Shown here: piece by piece, positions 1 to 12,425 of the stretch
Layout: each line of letters opens with the position of its first letter
Position numbering within the stretch: the stretch's first letter is position 1
Assembly: GCA_027405735.1 (NCBI GenBank)
Contig: JAPEHQ010000017.1
Location: 1,061,501-1,125,500, forward strand
Direction: 5' to 3'
Source of the DNA: Mucor racemosus
Lineage: Eukaryota; Mucoromycota; Mucoromycetes; Mucorales; Mucoraceae
Length of the DNA stretch: 64,000 nucleotides
Notes under the pieces: generated by a model
What the model saw: the letters and a program-made list of their open reading frames with translations, nothing else
Database searches by the model: none
What the model was told of the DNA's origin: nothing
Translations under genes and position numbers: made by a program

Positions 1-1496
1 GGATATTTATTTGCAAAAAGAAAGGATCTCTTGTGGAATTTGCTCGTTTTTTTTTTCTTTAATCATTCTACAAATTCATGATCATATATCCCCTTTTTTA
101 TCACTCTAAAACAGCAATTAACAATTCGCGTTTGATTTCTTTCAAAAACTTTTTATTATCCTCCCATTTCAATTGCTAGTATTTATATAATTTCATTTTC
201 ATCCTTTTCTTCCCTTTGTATGTACAGAAAGCTCAAAATACTTTAGTTTACTTTATTTTGATATCCTTATAATTTTTATATTAAAAAAAACAAAGCTTCA
301 AAAACAAACATTATTTAATGTAAATAACTCTTGTGTGTTGCTCTAAATGATTTGTTGATTTATTCATGTTGTTTCGTAGGAGACTAACAAGAATTGCTTT
401 AAGGATTTTATACCTAGAGAATGTCAAATTTAACATGATGAAAAATGCAAATCTTTTAATCATCATCTTGAAAGTGCTTTTTTTTTTTTTTGCATCAAAA
501 AAAATACAACTCTAGCATGGCTATTGTAGTATTTTAAAAAGAATGTATGTCTAAGTCATTGCGCTCAATTCACGATGAAGAATTCCTTTGAGGAACGTGA
601 CTCAAAAGCAAGGCGGTCAATAAGCTAGTCCTCTATATATGGTGTCCTATAGTTTTTTATTGTATTATTACTATTTCTATGCTTTCAATAAAGAATAAAT
701 TCAAGAAGTTTCTCAAACTTTATATTGAAATTATTATGCTTCTGGCGGTGATTCAATATTTCCGTACCTGAATATTCCGTGCGTCCCAACGCACTCAAAA
801 TGAAACGATCAAATAGTTGATTCAGGGCGAAACACTTCATAGTCGTATATGCAACTCGATTAAGCTATTGCACATTGTTAATATTGCGTCTTTTATTGAT
901 GCTATGTAATTAATTTTCATTGTTAATTTTAATAACTTTCAAATGGTTTTCGTATACGTTTATAGTATATATGTATATATTGATATAAAAAAGAGTGTAA
1001 GCATAATTTACGAAAGCTAATCAAATCATAACCTTATTCGGCTCAACCTAAAATCATATTTTGATTTAGTTAAATTCTTGATGAAAACTATAATTCTGCA
1101 TAATAATAATATAATCGCTTGAATTAAAAGCTCATTAATGATAAAACAACTATCTATCCTGTATAATATACACAGCAAAACATACAATGGTATATAAAAC
1201 AAATTTAATTTTTTCTCATTAGTATGCAACTATAAATATTTTATTTGCAAGAAATTCATAAGTTGTTTGGTCATTGCAATTTGAAAATATAATCATCAAC
1301 TCTAGTATTGTCATAACATCGGATTTCTATGACTTAGATGGCCAACGGGTATTAGAAAACCATTGAATGAGATTTTTAATAATGAAGAAACTCTCAAACT
1401 GTAGTAGATATTGCCTAATTCTTCAAAAACCTAGATTTTAGCAAAAATCATAAAAAGGTCTATGCGAACTACATTCGTAATTTTGCCAAAAAAATT
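1..1496. other. AT-rich stretch without a recognisable gene
   Basis: No reading frame longer than about 70 codons and no conserved motif was seen on either strand. The sequence is strongly AT-rich with short homopolymer runs. It could be the 3' flank of a gene outside the window, but nothing shows this. Confidence 0.5.
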
Positions 1497-1566
1497 GCGC
1501 GGTCGGGGAATCGAACCCCGGCCCTTCGCGTGGCAGGCGAAGATTATACCACTTAACCAACCGCGC
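1497..1566 (-). tRNA. tRNA-Gly (anticodon GCC)
   Basis: Read on the minus strand, this 70-base segment folds as a tRNA without an intron. The acceptor stem has seven pairs (GCGCGGT with ACCGCGC). The anticodon arm is TTCGC / CTGCCAC / GCGAA, with GCC in the anticodon position of the seven-base loop. The T arm is CGGGG / TTCGATT / CCCCG and carries the B box GGTTCGATTCC. A short T run follows downstream (positions 1490-1450 region is AT-rich), as expected for RNA polymerase III termination. The CCA end is not encoded, as usual in eukaryotes. It decodes GGC and GGU glycine codons. Confidence 0.93.
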
Positions 1567-2673
1567 ATTTTTATTTTGTAAAATTTTATTTATAATAGAT
1601 AGTAATTAAAAATATTTTTGCTCACGTGATATCATCTATATTCTGCACTTCGACTTGTTTGGTTCGATAAATCTGTTCGGTATTTAGTCATTACTAGTTA
1701 TCAGTATATAAACTCATTTTATATATCTCAGTAAGAAACCCAACTTCTTCCTAAATTAATATATTACTACTAAATATATTAATAATTGTTTCTTCTTACA
1801 GACAAAATGTAATGATTCACATCACATGGCATTTCAACAATGATTGCATGAATTAGTTTCAATTGCATAATTCATATAAATATGCAAATGCTAAATCAGA
1901 TATTGAGCATTAATGAAAATACCTGTTCTCTTCCTTCATTAATTATTTTAATCAAATAAACTTATTAAACACAACCATAACCGATCTACTATATACTACT
2001 ATCTACTTGACACATATTAATCATACTTAATACATTAGTAAGAATTTACCAAAGTAATAGTCAATTACAATTAGTAACACCAACAACACCCACCTAGTAA
2101 TTCTTTCTTAATAGACTCAATCTATTATAAGATCATAGTATTTATTACTAAACAAAGCATATAAAACATAATTAAAATGCCTAATAGCCTTCGGCTATAC
2201 AGTAGGTAAATAACAGTTATGACAAACGTAGTTTGAAAGCAAAAGTTTACATGCGAAAAGTCAGCTTTTTTATAATAATACAGTATGCCGCGACTGTAGT
2301 ATGTGTTATCTTGTATTCCCTGCAGGCAATACGTCCATATTTTTTTAGTAGTAGAATAAACGTTGTAAGCAGTGAAAAAATAATGAAGTAGTTGTTGCTT
2401 CGGGGTAAATTATTAAAAAAATGAATTTTTTTCTGAAACTCCAAAACATCCATTTCCTTTTTTAAAAAAATATGAAAACAATTTATAAGAAAATCTTTTT
2501 CGAATAAAAAATACCAACATACAGTATGTATTTGAATACAAAGATGGATATATTTTAAAATTAAATGAATTTTTTGTATATCTTACTTTTATAAATTCTT
2601 TAAAATTTGTGATTTTGTAGACTTTTTTTGAATCTGGTTATACCACCTTATACTTTTTAAGTTAAGCCCTGTT
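1567..2673. other. Repeat-derived region upstream of the tRNA
   Basis: There is no gene. Parts look LTR-like: a TATA-type stretch near 1700-1730, and a TGTAATGATTC start at 1808 that resembles the ends of the solo LTRs found elsewhere in the window. A segment near 2050-2090 (CAATTACAATTAGTAACACC) is shared, inverted, with the solo LTR at 11.73-12.08 kb. I could not match two ends with a target duplication, so this is only a probable retroelement remnant. Confidence 0.35.
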
Positions 2674-3412
2674 ATTAGTGCAGTGGAATTACATACTAAA
2701 AACGCTTGATAAAAATAAAACAACCTAAATTCCAAGTGTCGCTCATAAGATATGATGCCACTACTTGAAATGTGAACAACAATAACAAACAAACGCTTCA
2801 ATTAAACACAATAACAAACGCATGCTAAAAATATGAAATACCCTTTTTGAACCATACATGTCGTGTAGATGATATCACCCTTGATCACGGCGCAATCAAT
2901 TACACAAATGACATATATATCAAAACAGGATTCTATCCAAATCAATAATGATAATAAACAAAGATGTCAATTTAGTCAACTACTCATCTATATCGAAGTT
3001 GTACTATCAATATAAATAAGATTCAAGCATATAAAAACTACCCCTTAAAAATCAAGGTTACATAAAATAGATATAACAGAAATAAACAAAACAACCATTT
3101 CCCAAAAGGCCGATATTGTCACACTTGACATACAATCCCTTATGGTCAATGCTCTACACAATTTACCCCTTAAAATATCAAATCAATAACAATGTACTCA
3201 AAACTGGAAGATTACTAAATATACATCCATTCAAGTCTGATGGTATCCAAGTTCTCCAAATCACTATAAATACCCTCATAGTTTTCAATTATTTTAACTC
3301 TTCAGAAATCTTTTGTAATAAAAACTTTAGCTGATTATAATTGTATTTCTACTGCTTTTATTTTTATATTTTTTTTATTTTAGTAAATAACATCGTCATT
3401 TACTGCAATTAG
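2674..3412. mobile_element. Solo LTR-like element, family L1 (copy 1)
   Basis: The element spans 2679-3407 (729 bp), starts TGCAGTGGAATTAC and ends GTCATTTACTGCA, so it has TG...CA ends with a short imperfect inverted repeat. It is flanked by the direct repeat ATTAG (2674-2678 and 3408-3412), a 5-bp target-site duplication. A nearly identical copy lies inverted at 9892-10617 with its own different 5-bp duplication. TG...CA ends plus a 5-bp duplication are the signature of an LTR; no internal region is present, so a solo LTR is the simplest reading. A non-autonomous DNA transposon with short terminal inverted repeats is the alternative. Confidence 0.75.
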
Positions 3413-3487
3413 ACTAATGTTGTAGTATGCTATGTTATATACTTTACATAAAATAAGCCTTTGAATAATTAGTTATATAGTCGAATC

Positions 3488-3690
3488 TCAATTTTTGTAT
3501 GAAATTTCGATACCTGCATATCGTAGCTGCTTGAGATATTTAACAGCCGCGTACGGACAGTCCGGTAATTTTTTTCTAAAAATTTACAGCTTGGAAATAT
3601 TATTAGATGGCCGCCACCGGAGACTGTTCGGTCTTTTTGGAAGAACGATGTCTGGCAACAATGTGGGTTACATACAGTACACTACGGGAA
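3488..3690 (+). repeat. Dispersed repeat Q (copy 1)
   Basis: About 200 bp shared in direct orientation with 35.01-35.23 kb, beginning with ATTTTTGTATGAAATTTCGA and running through a conserved segment with ACAGTCCGG or ACTGTCCGG and AGATGGCCG. It is followed here by CAGTACACTACGGG, which resembles a Tc1/mariner-type terminus. It has no coding capacity that I could recognise. Confidence 0.6.
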
Positions 3691-3702
3691 AAAATAATGA
3701 TT

Positions 3703-4232
3703 AAGCATGTCGTATATTTTCAGGATTGATAAATAGTACTTAAAAAAGAATACAATTATAAAAGAATGAGTAATTAATCAGTTCTTCAACTGTATAATAA
3801 AAACAAGATATCGTTTATTTAGATATAAAAGTATGACCTTTTATATTGATTTGACATTGAGATCCTGAGATGTAATTTAAGGCACTATTGAACCATTGAA
3901 TCTGTTTGATAGTAATCTATGGATTGAAATGGATCAATCATAATTTAACCGTTCTTGCAGAGCTTGTGAGTTGTCTTGTTTCAATGCTGCGCTAAATATG
4001 CTTGGATGTTGATTTGATAACTACTTGATTGGTTAACTGCTGGGATGAAATAATGTGGTGTCATAATTGAGGTCCAAGCGTTCTTGGTAATTACTGGATT
4101 AAACTTGGTACGCTAGGAGTTTCTTATATCCGATATCAAGACTTGCACTTCAATACATGTCGTAGTCAATAGATTGTAAGATGTATTGATACTGTAGAAG
4201 GTGATAATGTATGATACTAGTAGGTGGAATAC
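3703..4232 (+). repeat. Repeat S (copy 1), left partner of a 0.5-kb inverted pair
   Basis: About 520 bp that occurs three times: here, inverted at about 4575-5101, and direct at about 15157-15670. It runs from GTCGTATATTTTCAGG to GATACTGTAGAAGGTGATAA. With the inverted copy it forms a fold-back structure with a loop of about 350 bp. The outer two inverted copies form the ends of the large inverted repeat. No protein-coding potential was seen. Confidence 0.8.
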
Positions 4233-4236
4233 AACA

Positions 4237-4290
4237 AAGCATGATAAAATGTGACAAAATATGATAAAATATGACAAAATATGATCAATA
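4237..4290 (+). repeat. Short tandem repeat, (ATGAYAAAAT)n-like
   Basis: In the loop between two inverted S copies, units of the form ATGATAAAAT, GTGACAAAAT, ATGATAAAAT and ATGACAAAAT follow each other about five times. The array is short and imperfect, consistent with slippage. Confidence 0.7.
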
Positions 4291-4574
4291 ATGTAATAAA
4301 CCTATGTTGACATTAACTAATGTATGTAAATATACGTAAATAATATCATTTATTTATATTATTTTAACATTGTCATGGCTTTTCTAGTTGAATAATATTA
4401 AAAATCAAAAATTACATCATTTTTTCTTCATAGTATACTTTTCTTTTCCATAGTGATAGAGGAAAAAGGACTCACAGCAAAAAATAATGTACTGTATGTT
4501 AAATGAAGATCAATGGTAGAAAATTATTTGTAACTAAAGAGGATCGTTTTTAATATCTAATTAATTTCATATTG

Positions 4575-7272
4575 TTCAATGTCACCTAGTATCGTACGTT
4601 ATCACCTTCTACAGTATCAATACATCTTACTACAATCTATTGACTACGACATGTATTGAAGTGCAAGTCTTGATATCGGATATAAGAAACTCCTAGCGTA
4701 CCAAGTTTAATCCAGTAATTACCAAGAACGCTTGGACCTCAATTATGACACCACATTATTTCATCCCAGCAGTTAACCAATCAAGTAGTTATCAAATCAA
4801 CATCCAAGCATATTTAGCGCAGCATTGAAACAAGACAACTCACAAGCTCTGCAAGAACGGTTAAATTATGATTGATCCATTTCAATCCATAGATTACTAT
4901 CAAACAGATTCAATGGTTCAATAGTGCCTTAAATTACATCTCAGGATCTCAATGTCAAATCAATATAAAAGGTCATACTTTTATATCTAAATAAACGATA
5001 TCTTGTTTTTATTATATAGTTAAATAACTGATTCATTACTCATTCTCTTTTAATTGTATTCTTTTTTAAGTATTATTTATCAAACCTGAAAATATACGAC
5101 ACATACTGTATTTAAATTCAAATCTTCTGTGAATATTTTTGGGTGCTCCTCATACAAGTCCACTGAAGTTGAATCACCACTTCTATATTAAAAATAGGGT
5201 TGCATGTAATGGCATATTTAAGTATAAAATAACAAGAGCCGAGCCTTGGACGAGCTTGAACAACAAAGCTCCTCGCCACAACGAGCCAAGCTTTTGACTT
5301 CTTTTCAAAAAGTTCAAATTTAAATAATAATTAGTAAATAATATGACATTATTACTTTAGATAATTGTCAATTGACATTCATAATAAGTTTGCTTTACTT
5401 TAGATATTAATTTGTCACTGGAAAGGTAAAATAAAGCTCGCATTGAAATGATGAGTTTTAGTCGCTGCATAAAAAAGCTCGTGTGGGGTAAACGAGCTCT
5501 AGTGATGCGTAAAAAAAAGCTCGGCTCCTTGTTTAAAATAATTGGTTTTAGATTGACATTTGTCATAATAAGGCTGCTGGCTGATGATACGTTAGATATT
5601 ACTGTAAATGAACCAGTCAATTTAATTTATGGAATTTGGATGCATACAGTATACCGAGGAGCCATTTGCAAGTAGTACTTAAGTTGGTTCTAATAAAGTA
5701 TTGAATAAATCGGTTTGGGACAAAAAGGATAAAGAAGCGACAATAGGTTCCAGTGATGATGGTCATATTTATGTTTATAATAATTGGAGAGATAAGACTA
5801 AAACTTAATAATGTAAATCACCTCTAGTGCAATAATTATAAAATAAGACTATATTATCATCAAATAAACTACCATACAATATTAAAATGTATAACGATTT
5901 ACAATAGTAAGCTTGAACCAAGTACTGTAGGTACCGTTTATATATATACTTAAGATAACCAGCTAAGATACAATTAGAACTAGATATATTTATTTAAGTA
6001 TATGTATAAGGAAAAAAGGATGAAGATGTCAAACTATGGGTATAAAGATCAGGTATTTATATGTTTTAGGAGCGCAGATATAGGATATAACATTCGACAG
6101 TTCAGTATTGATTTTACAAGTTGGAAGACTAGTTGTATGAGGATTTGATGGGAATAGATTGACCAGAGCTAGTTCCGACAAGAAGGAGAAGGCAAAGTTA
6201 AGTAGATCAAATATTCTTTGATGATTGATTAAACGGGAGAATATTCTTTATAACAGAAAAAATTGATGTGAATGGCAGGTAAAGAAGATTTACATTGGCT
6301 CATCAGCTTAAATAATATTACATCATCTTAGAAAGACTAAATATAATATATAATATAATCACTCCACCTTATTCCATAATTGAAATAAAGTTGATATGCA
6401 TCGTTCGTTACAGTTCCTAACTCTAATGATCATGTACAGATAACCTATTAAGAACTTACAATAAGCCATACCTTCTGCGCTCATTATTAGTATTACATAT
6501 CACATAATCCAGCTCAATATTTTTTAGCCAGTATCCTGAACAGGTAAAGTACCGTAAAGTCTTAAAAAATTTCCAAATATTATAAAATCTCTTATTTTTA
6601 AGACTTACAAGGCTTATAAGCGGAATATTAATTTCGAAAATTAATCTTGTCCAGATCATCAATTTTGACATTTTTTAATTTTTTTTTCTGATTTTGCAAA
6701 TCTAGAGTTAATTATACTACCAATTATAAAATGAAAAATATGCACATATACGGAATTTAGCGCTCTATTTGTTCAATAAAAAATAACAAACATTTTTATT
6801 GCAAAATATTACATGAAAATCCTTTAACCAGAATTCCGTTTTTGGGGCAAAAGTACAAATTTTTATAACTCAACATTCAATATTAAGTTTTTATAAAATG
6901 TGTATTAGTCATGGCTACAATTTTCTCTCACAATGTAGTATATTTAAACGTTTATTTTGGTATCAAAATTTGATTTTTCTATTTTTTGATCAAAATCATG
7001 AGTGTTGGTAAGGATAAAATGAGCCCCGAAAATGTCCGCTACAAAAACTGAATTTTCAAACCGCACGTGGTTAAATATAAGAAAAGTTTTTAAAAAAACG
7101 CTTTTTTATTTAAAACCTAGATAATACCATAGTCTTCGGTGGTCTAAGAGACTTAGCCGTTTGATGTTGCTATGATGCTCAATTACGGCGTTGCTCTGCG
7201 GGCTCGCTTGTGCAATTTTTTAACAAATCTATGATATGACAGACGGTTTTTCTGGTAGAAAAATGTATGTTG
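4575..7272 (+). repeat. Left arm of a large inverted repeat (about 2.7 kb)
   Basis: This arm is the reverse complement of about 12975-15670. The match was followed by eye at many points, for example GGCTCGCTTGTGC (7201-7213) against 13029-13041, ACGAGCTCTA (5492-5501) against 14761-14770, and ATCACCTTCT (4601-4610) against 15634-15643. The summed coordinates stay near 20,244-20,262, so only small indels separate the arms. The inner part is almost identical, and the outer 0.5 kb (repeat S) is somewhat more diverged. The arm includes GAGCT-rich low-complexity sequence at 5230-5530 and a decayed coding segment. Confidence 0.9.
5629..6220 (+). pseudogene. Decayed beta-propeller-like gene fragment in the left arm
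   Basis: Separate reading frames resemble propeller blades: a segment at about 5709-5808 reads SVWDKKDKEATIGSSDDGH and then IYVYNNW, one at about 6015-6038 reads KDEDVKLWV, and one at about 6105-6215 contains LQVGRLVV, a stop, then GFDGNRLTRASSDKKEKAK. They are separated by stops and frame changes. The third arm copy (9.8-10.7 kb, minus strand) has a better first part, with ATG and MEFECKYRGAI before a GTGAGT donor. I infer a host gene piece captured by the repeat. The exact family is unknown; WD40 or ITFG2-like are guesses. Confidence 0.4.
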
Positions 7273-7644
7273 ACACGTATTAATCACACTTAATACATAG
7301 TAGCTTCGTTTTATTTTGAGCTTATAGAGAGGGTGTTTAGGATATAATTTAATAGACTAGACTGCTGGGTACATTTATTACTAATAGAAGTGCGCAAAGA
7401 ATTATTTAGACATGATTGTTAGAGTGGTGATGAGTATGAGGCTATAATGATGATGTATTGCATTTTTATTTTATTTAGTTATGCTGCTACATTTAGTCTA
7501 TGATAATAATGGAATGTTATACCTTGAAATCCTGAAGCTGACTCAATCATGAATTTGGTCCTAAAAATGGAATGCAACTATTCCATTTGTATAAACATTC
7601 ATCGTCTAAAGTTAATCAAGGATGAATATTCTATATACTTATCA
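7273..7644. other. Junction between left arm and direct repeat D1
   Basis: Mostly unique AT-rich sequence without a gene. A piece near 7268-7300 (ACGTATTAATCACACTTAAT) is similar to one near 2010-2040, so a small retroelement remnant may be present. Confidence 0.4.
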
Positions 7645-8985
7645 CTACGGCAGACCTGTGCTACACAAGATGATTTCGCTGTGCCCAGATGGGCTGCACA
7701 CTACACTCTGAGCTGTTGTGCCCAGATGGGCTGCACACTACACTCTGAGCTGTTGTGCCCACTGAATATGATTAAAAAGATAACAATATGCACATGGGGG
7801 GCACAACAAATGAAACTGTACACGAGCACAACGCAAACCCTGTATGTGCAGAATTATATATTCTGTCCGTGTGCATAACATTAATTTTATGTGTGCATAA
7901 TAGTGGAATTGCCCATAAACATATTATTATCCCCATTTGTGCATAATAATTAAAACCTTACCATGAGCATAATGAGCTGATTGTATGGGCACAAATTGGT
8001 TTGTACATGAGCATCACGCCGTTCTCAAGATTCTATGGCATTTTTTTACTGGAGGAATAGGTTTTCAAATTACATTTGCTTTTATGAATATAGGTTATAT
8101 ATAGTTATATAGACAATACAATCCAATACGTAGTTGATGTAGAGCAATACATGCAAGAAGAACCAATATATTTACGATTATCTATCATCATTTGTAAATA
8201 TGTTTATAGCTATAATGTTTACAGCAACAATGGTTTTTGCTCAAGCATAAACTTAAATAACACTTACTGCTTGGATTTATATGCAAGCCAAATTTAAGAT
8301 TATAGATGTTACTTTATCACTCATAAAATTTAAACAAATCAACCTTCTTTAAACTTACTATTTTAGTTTACGATTGTCAGCTGTAAATTTTTTTTTCAAG
8401 TATACAGTAGCTACAATCAAAACTATGGTTATTAGACAAAAAATTAGATTATTCTTTTTTTTTTATTTCGATATCATTTGAAATTTCATCACTTTTCTGG
8501 AACATTTCGTGGGTTTGTAGCCAGTTCGAGCTTTTCATTGAGTGGATATGAATATCATTGCCTCCGATTTGATCTGGTAATCAAGAGATACGTCCAACAA
8601 TACAACAGTAGTAAATAATGCTATTTAATCTTAGAATGCAGTTAAATAAAAATATCAGTCTCTAATATAGACTGCTACATATATTAAAAACATTAGTTTC
8701 TTATGTTGTTAGAATGCGTATTCAAATAAAACAAAAGAATACCAGCTTGATAGTTTGATATGCCTTATCAAACGGTGAATATATATACCCTTGGAATATG
8801 AAAATAAAAAGGGAGAAACAACACACGTAGAAAAGGGTTTTCAAGGCTTTACATTATTATTTAGCGCAATTAAAAACCCTGCCAAATTGCACATTTAAAC
8901 CAATGTAAAAGCAACATCACAGCGCCTGAACAATAAACTAAACAAAATAAGCAATATCTGTTAACATAGAAACAACATACATTTT
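7645..8985 (+). repeat. Direct repeat D, copy 1
   Basis: About 1.3 kb matched in direct orientation by 11185-12980. The second copy is longer only because it holds a 347-bp solo LTR and a 147-bp fold-back element that are absent here, so this copy shows the empty sites. It includes a 37-bp unit beginning GTGCCCAGATGGGCTGCACA repeated twice in tandem (7681-7717 and 7718-7754). A 109-codon open frame across this tandem is not conserved in copy 2. Confidence 0.85.
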
Positions 8986-10795
8986 TCTACCAGAAAAACC
9001 GTCTGTCATATCATACATTTATTAAAAAATTGCAAAAGCGAGCCCGTAGAGCGACGCCGTAATTAAGCATAGCAAGATTGAACGGCTAAGTCTCTTATAT
9101 TATGGTATATCTAAGTTTTAAATAAAAAAGGGTTTCTTTTTTTTTAACTTTTATTATATTTAACCACGTATGGACTGAAAATTCAGTTTTTGTAGCGGAC
9201 ATTTTCGAGACTCATTTTATCCTTACCAACACTCATGATTTTGATCAAAAAACAGAAAAATCAAATTTTGATACCAAAATCGACGTTTAAATACATTACA
9301 TTGTGAGAGAAAATTGTAGGCATAACTAATACGCATTTGATAAAAACGTAATATCAAACATTAAGTAATGAAAATTAGCACTTTTGGCCCAAAAACGGTT
9401 TTTTGATTAAAGGATTTTCATGTTATATTTTGCAATAAAAATGTTTGCTATTTTTTATTGGGTAAATAGAGCGCTAAATTCTGCATATGTGTATATTTTT
9501 TGTTTTTATAATTGGTAGTATAATTAACTCTAGATATGCAAAACCAAAAAAAAAAAATTTAAAAACTGTCAAAATTGATGGTCTGGACAAAAATAATTTT
9601 CTAAATTAATATTCCGCTTATTAGCCTTGTAAGTCTTAAAAATAAGAGATTTTATAATACTTGAGAACTTTTTCTAGAATCAATGATGCTGTACCCACTG
9701 AATTCAAACTTATTATTGTAAATATTTATACATGTTAATATTGTGTGATAGTTTATTTGATGATGATATAGCCTTGCTTTATAATTAATGTACTAGAGGT
9801 GATTTACATTAAGTTTTAGAGTTACCTCTCCAATATCATAAACATAAACATGGCGATCACTGGAAGCTATTATTGCCGCCTTTTTACCCTCTGCAGTAAA
9901 TTACGATGTTATTTACTAAAATAGAAAAAATATAAAAATAAAAGCAGTAGAAATACAATTATAATCAGCTAAAGTTTTTATTACAAAAGATTTCTGAAGA
10001 GTTAAAATAATTGAAAAGTATGAGGGTATTTATAGTGATTTGGAGAACTTGGATACCATCAGACTTGAATGGATGTATATTTAGTAATCTTCCAGTTTTG
10101 AGTACATTGTTATTGATTTGATATTTTAAGGGGTAAATTGTATAGAGCATTGACCATAAGGGATTGTATGTCAAGTGTGACAATATCGACCTTTTGGGAA
10201 ATGGTTGTTTTTGTTTATTTCTGTTATATCTATTTTATGTAACCTTGATTTTTAAGGGGTAGTTTTTATATGCTTGAATCTTATTTATATTGATAGTGCA
10301 ACTACGATATAGATGAGTAGTTGACTAAATTGATATCTTTGTTTATTATCATTATTGATTTGGATAGAATCCTGTTTTGATATATATGTCATTTGTGTAA
10401 TTGATTGCGCCGTGATCAAGGGTGCTATCATCTACACGACATGTATGGTTCAAAAAGGGTATTTCATATTTTTAGCATGCGTTTGTTATTGTGTTCAATT
10501 GAAGCATTTGTTTATTATCGTTGTTCACATTTCAAGTGGCATCATATTTTATGAGCGACACTTGAAATTTAGGTTGTTTTATTTTATCAAGCGTTTTTAG
10601 TATGTAATTCCACTGCACCCTCTTTGTCCAAAGCCAATTTATTCAATGCTTTACCAAAACCAAATTAAGTACTCACAATGGCACCTCGGTATTTACATTC
10701 AAATTCCATAAATTAAATTGACTGGTTCCATCTACAGTCAGTATCAAACGTATCATTAGCCCGCCTTATGATAAATGTCAATTCAAAATCAGAAA
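8985..10795 (+). repeat. Third, partial copy of the inverted-repeat arm (right-arm orientation)
   Basis: 8985-9660 matches 12980-13660. The copy then skips about 0.65 kb and resumes at about 9700-9886, matching 14330-14510. After the solo LTR it continues at 10618-10795, matching 14518-14700. It is clearly more diverged from the right arm than the left arm is, so it is an older copy with an internal deletion. On the minus strand, 9815-9886 plus 10618-10730 holds the best-preserved part of the beta-propeller-like relic. Confidence 0.8.
9887..10622. mobile_element. Solo LTR-like element, family L1 (copy 2)
   Basis: The element spans 9892-10617 (726 bp), in inverted orientation relative to copy 1 at 2679-3407 and almost identical to it. 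It is flanked by CCCTC at 9887-9891 and 10618-10622. The other arm copies show the uninterrupted sequence (near 14518), so this is a clean insertion with a 5-bp target duplication. Ends are TGCAGTAAATTAC and GTAATTCCACTGCA. Confidence 0.85.
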
Positions 10796-11184
10796 CATCC
10801 CATTATCGTTGTTATAAGCTATGAAAAGCTTGATTTTTAATAACACAGCAATTAAATAAAAAAAAAGATAATACTAATAGTAATAGCCTATGGTGAGTAT
10901 TTAACATCTAAGTAAGTTTGATAAAGTATGCTTTTAAACCCTTTTAAAAATCTTGAGGCAAATGCAACATCTTAGTTCTGCAATTTTTATTCATCAAAAT
11001 GCTGCAATATCCACTACACCATTAATGCATCTTTTATCTACCTTGACATCGATGTACATTGTTGGGTATCAGTTTTTTTACCAGTTTTATTTTCTGTGAT
11101 TTATTAATATTCAGTTATATCGAACGATGATTTGTAGTAATTGCCAAAAAAAAAGAATAAATGCTTCAAGGGTTTTTGTACACT
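10796..11184. other. Unique AT-rich spacer between repeat copies
   Basis: No gene and no match to the other repeat copies was noticed. Confidence 0.4.
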
Positions 11185-11723
11185 ACGGCCGACCTGTGCT
11201 GCACAAGATGATTTTGTTGTGCCCAGGTGGGCTGCACGCTATAGCCTGAACTGTTGTACCCACTGAATATGGCTAAAAAGATAAAAATATGCACATGGAC
11301 ACAACAAAAGAAACTGCACACGAGCACAACACTAACCCTGTATGTACAGAATTATATATTTATCCGTGTGCATGACATTAATCCCATGTGTGCATAATAG
11401 TAGAATTGCCCATAAGCATATTATTATTCCCATTTGTGCATAATAATAATAAAATCTAACCATGAATATAATGAGCTAATCGTATTAGCACAAATTAGTC
11501 TGTACATAAGCATCGTGCCGTTCTCACAATCCCGTTGCATTTTTTTACTGAAATGGGTTTTTAAATTACATTTGTTTTTATTAATATAGATTATAGACAA
11601 TAAAATTTAATGCGTTGTTGATGTAGAGCAATACATGCAAGAACCAATATATTTACAATTATCATCATTTGTAAATATGTTTATAGCTATAATGTTTACA
11701 GCAACAATAATTTTTGCTCGAGC

Positions 11724-12080
11724 ATAAATGTAGTAGATCAATTGGTTGTCAAACTGGATATATAATATGGAGGATTATATGTCTGACTTTGACTCTATGA
11801 TTGGTTATGAGGAGAGGTTGGTGTTACTAATTGTAATTGCTATTACTAGTATTATACAATTATTACCTATGACTGATTATATGGGATTATATAATAATTG
11901 GTTATAAGTAACAATAATGATAAATAAGTAATAATATATATTTATTTGGATTGTGGTTATAAATATAAGAAGAGAAAAGGAAAGAACAGATAAGTTTACT
12001 AATGTGCAATTGATCCGTTCTTGGTTGTTATTTATATGTGCGATTTGCTTATGTAATGTAAATTGGATCATTACAATAAA
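11724..12080. mobile_element. Solo LTR-like element, family L2 (347 bp)
   Basis: The element spans 11729-12075, starts TGTAGTAGATCAATT and ends AATTGGATCATTACA. It has TG...CA ends, an imperfect inverted repeat, and the flanking 5-bp duplication ATAAA (11724-11728 and 12076-12080). Direct repeat D copy 1 carries the empty site near 8250. Frames of up to 97 codons that cross it are not conserved and are regarded as chance. Confidence 0.85.
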
Positions 12081-12425
12081 CTTGAATAACACTTACTACT
12101 TAAATTTATATGCTAGTATGCTAGACAAATCTAAGATTTTATATGTTACTTTATCACACATAAAATTTAAACAAATCAACCTTCTTCAAACTTACTATTT
12201 TAGTTTACGGATTGTCAGCTGTAAAAAGATTTGTTTTCAAGCATAGCTACAATCAAAACTATGGCTATTAAGCAAGACGTCATATTATTCTTTTTTTGTA
12301 TTTCTATACCATTGGAAGTTTTATCACTTTTTTGGGATATTTCGTGGGTTTGTAGCCAGTTCTAGCTTTTCATTGAGTAAATGTAAATATTATTGTCTTC
12401 GATTTGATCTGGTAATCAAGAAGTA

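Noticed and set aside
1620..1800. LTR just upstream of the tRNA-Gly gene (TGCTCACG...CTTACA)
   Set aside because: TATA-like sequence and TG...CA ends can be picked, but no matching target duplication was found at any tested boundary.
3823..5040. CRISPR-like or other regularly spaced array
   Set aside because: The repetition is a long inverted pair with a small tandem repeat in the loop; there are no regularly spaced short repeats with unique spacers.
7549..7878. 109-codon plus-strand frame
   Set aside because: It is produced by a 37-bp tandem duplication in a repeat; the other copy of the repeat does not keep the frame, and no domain is visible.
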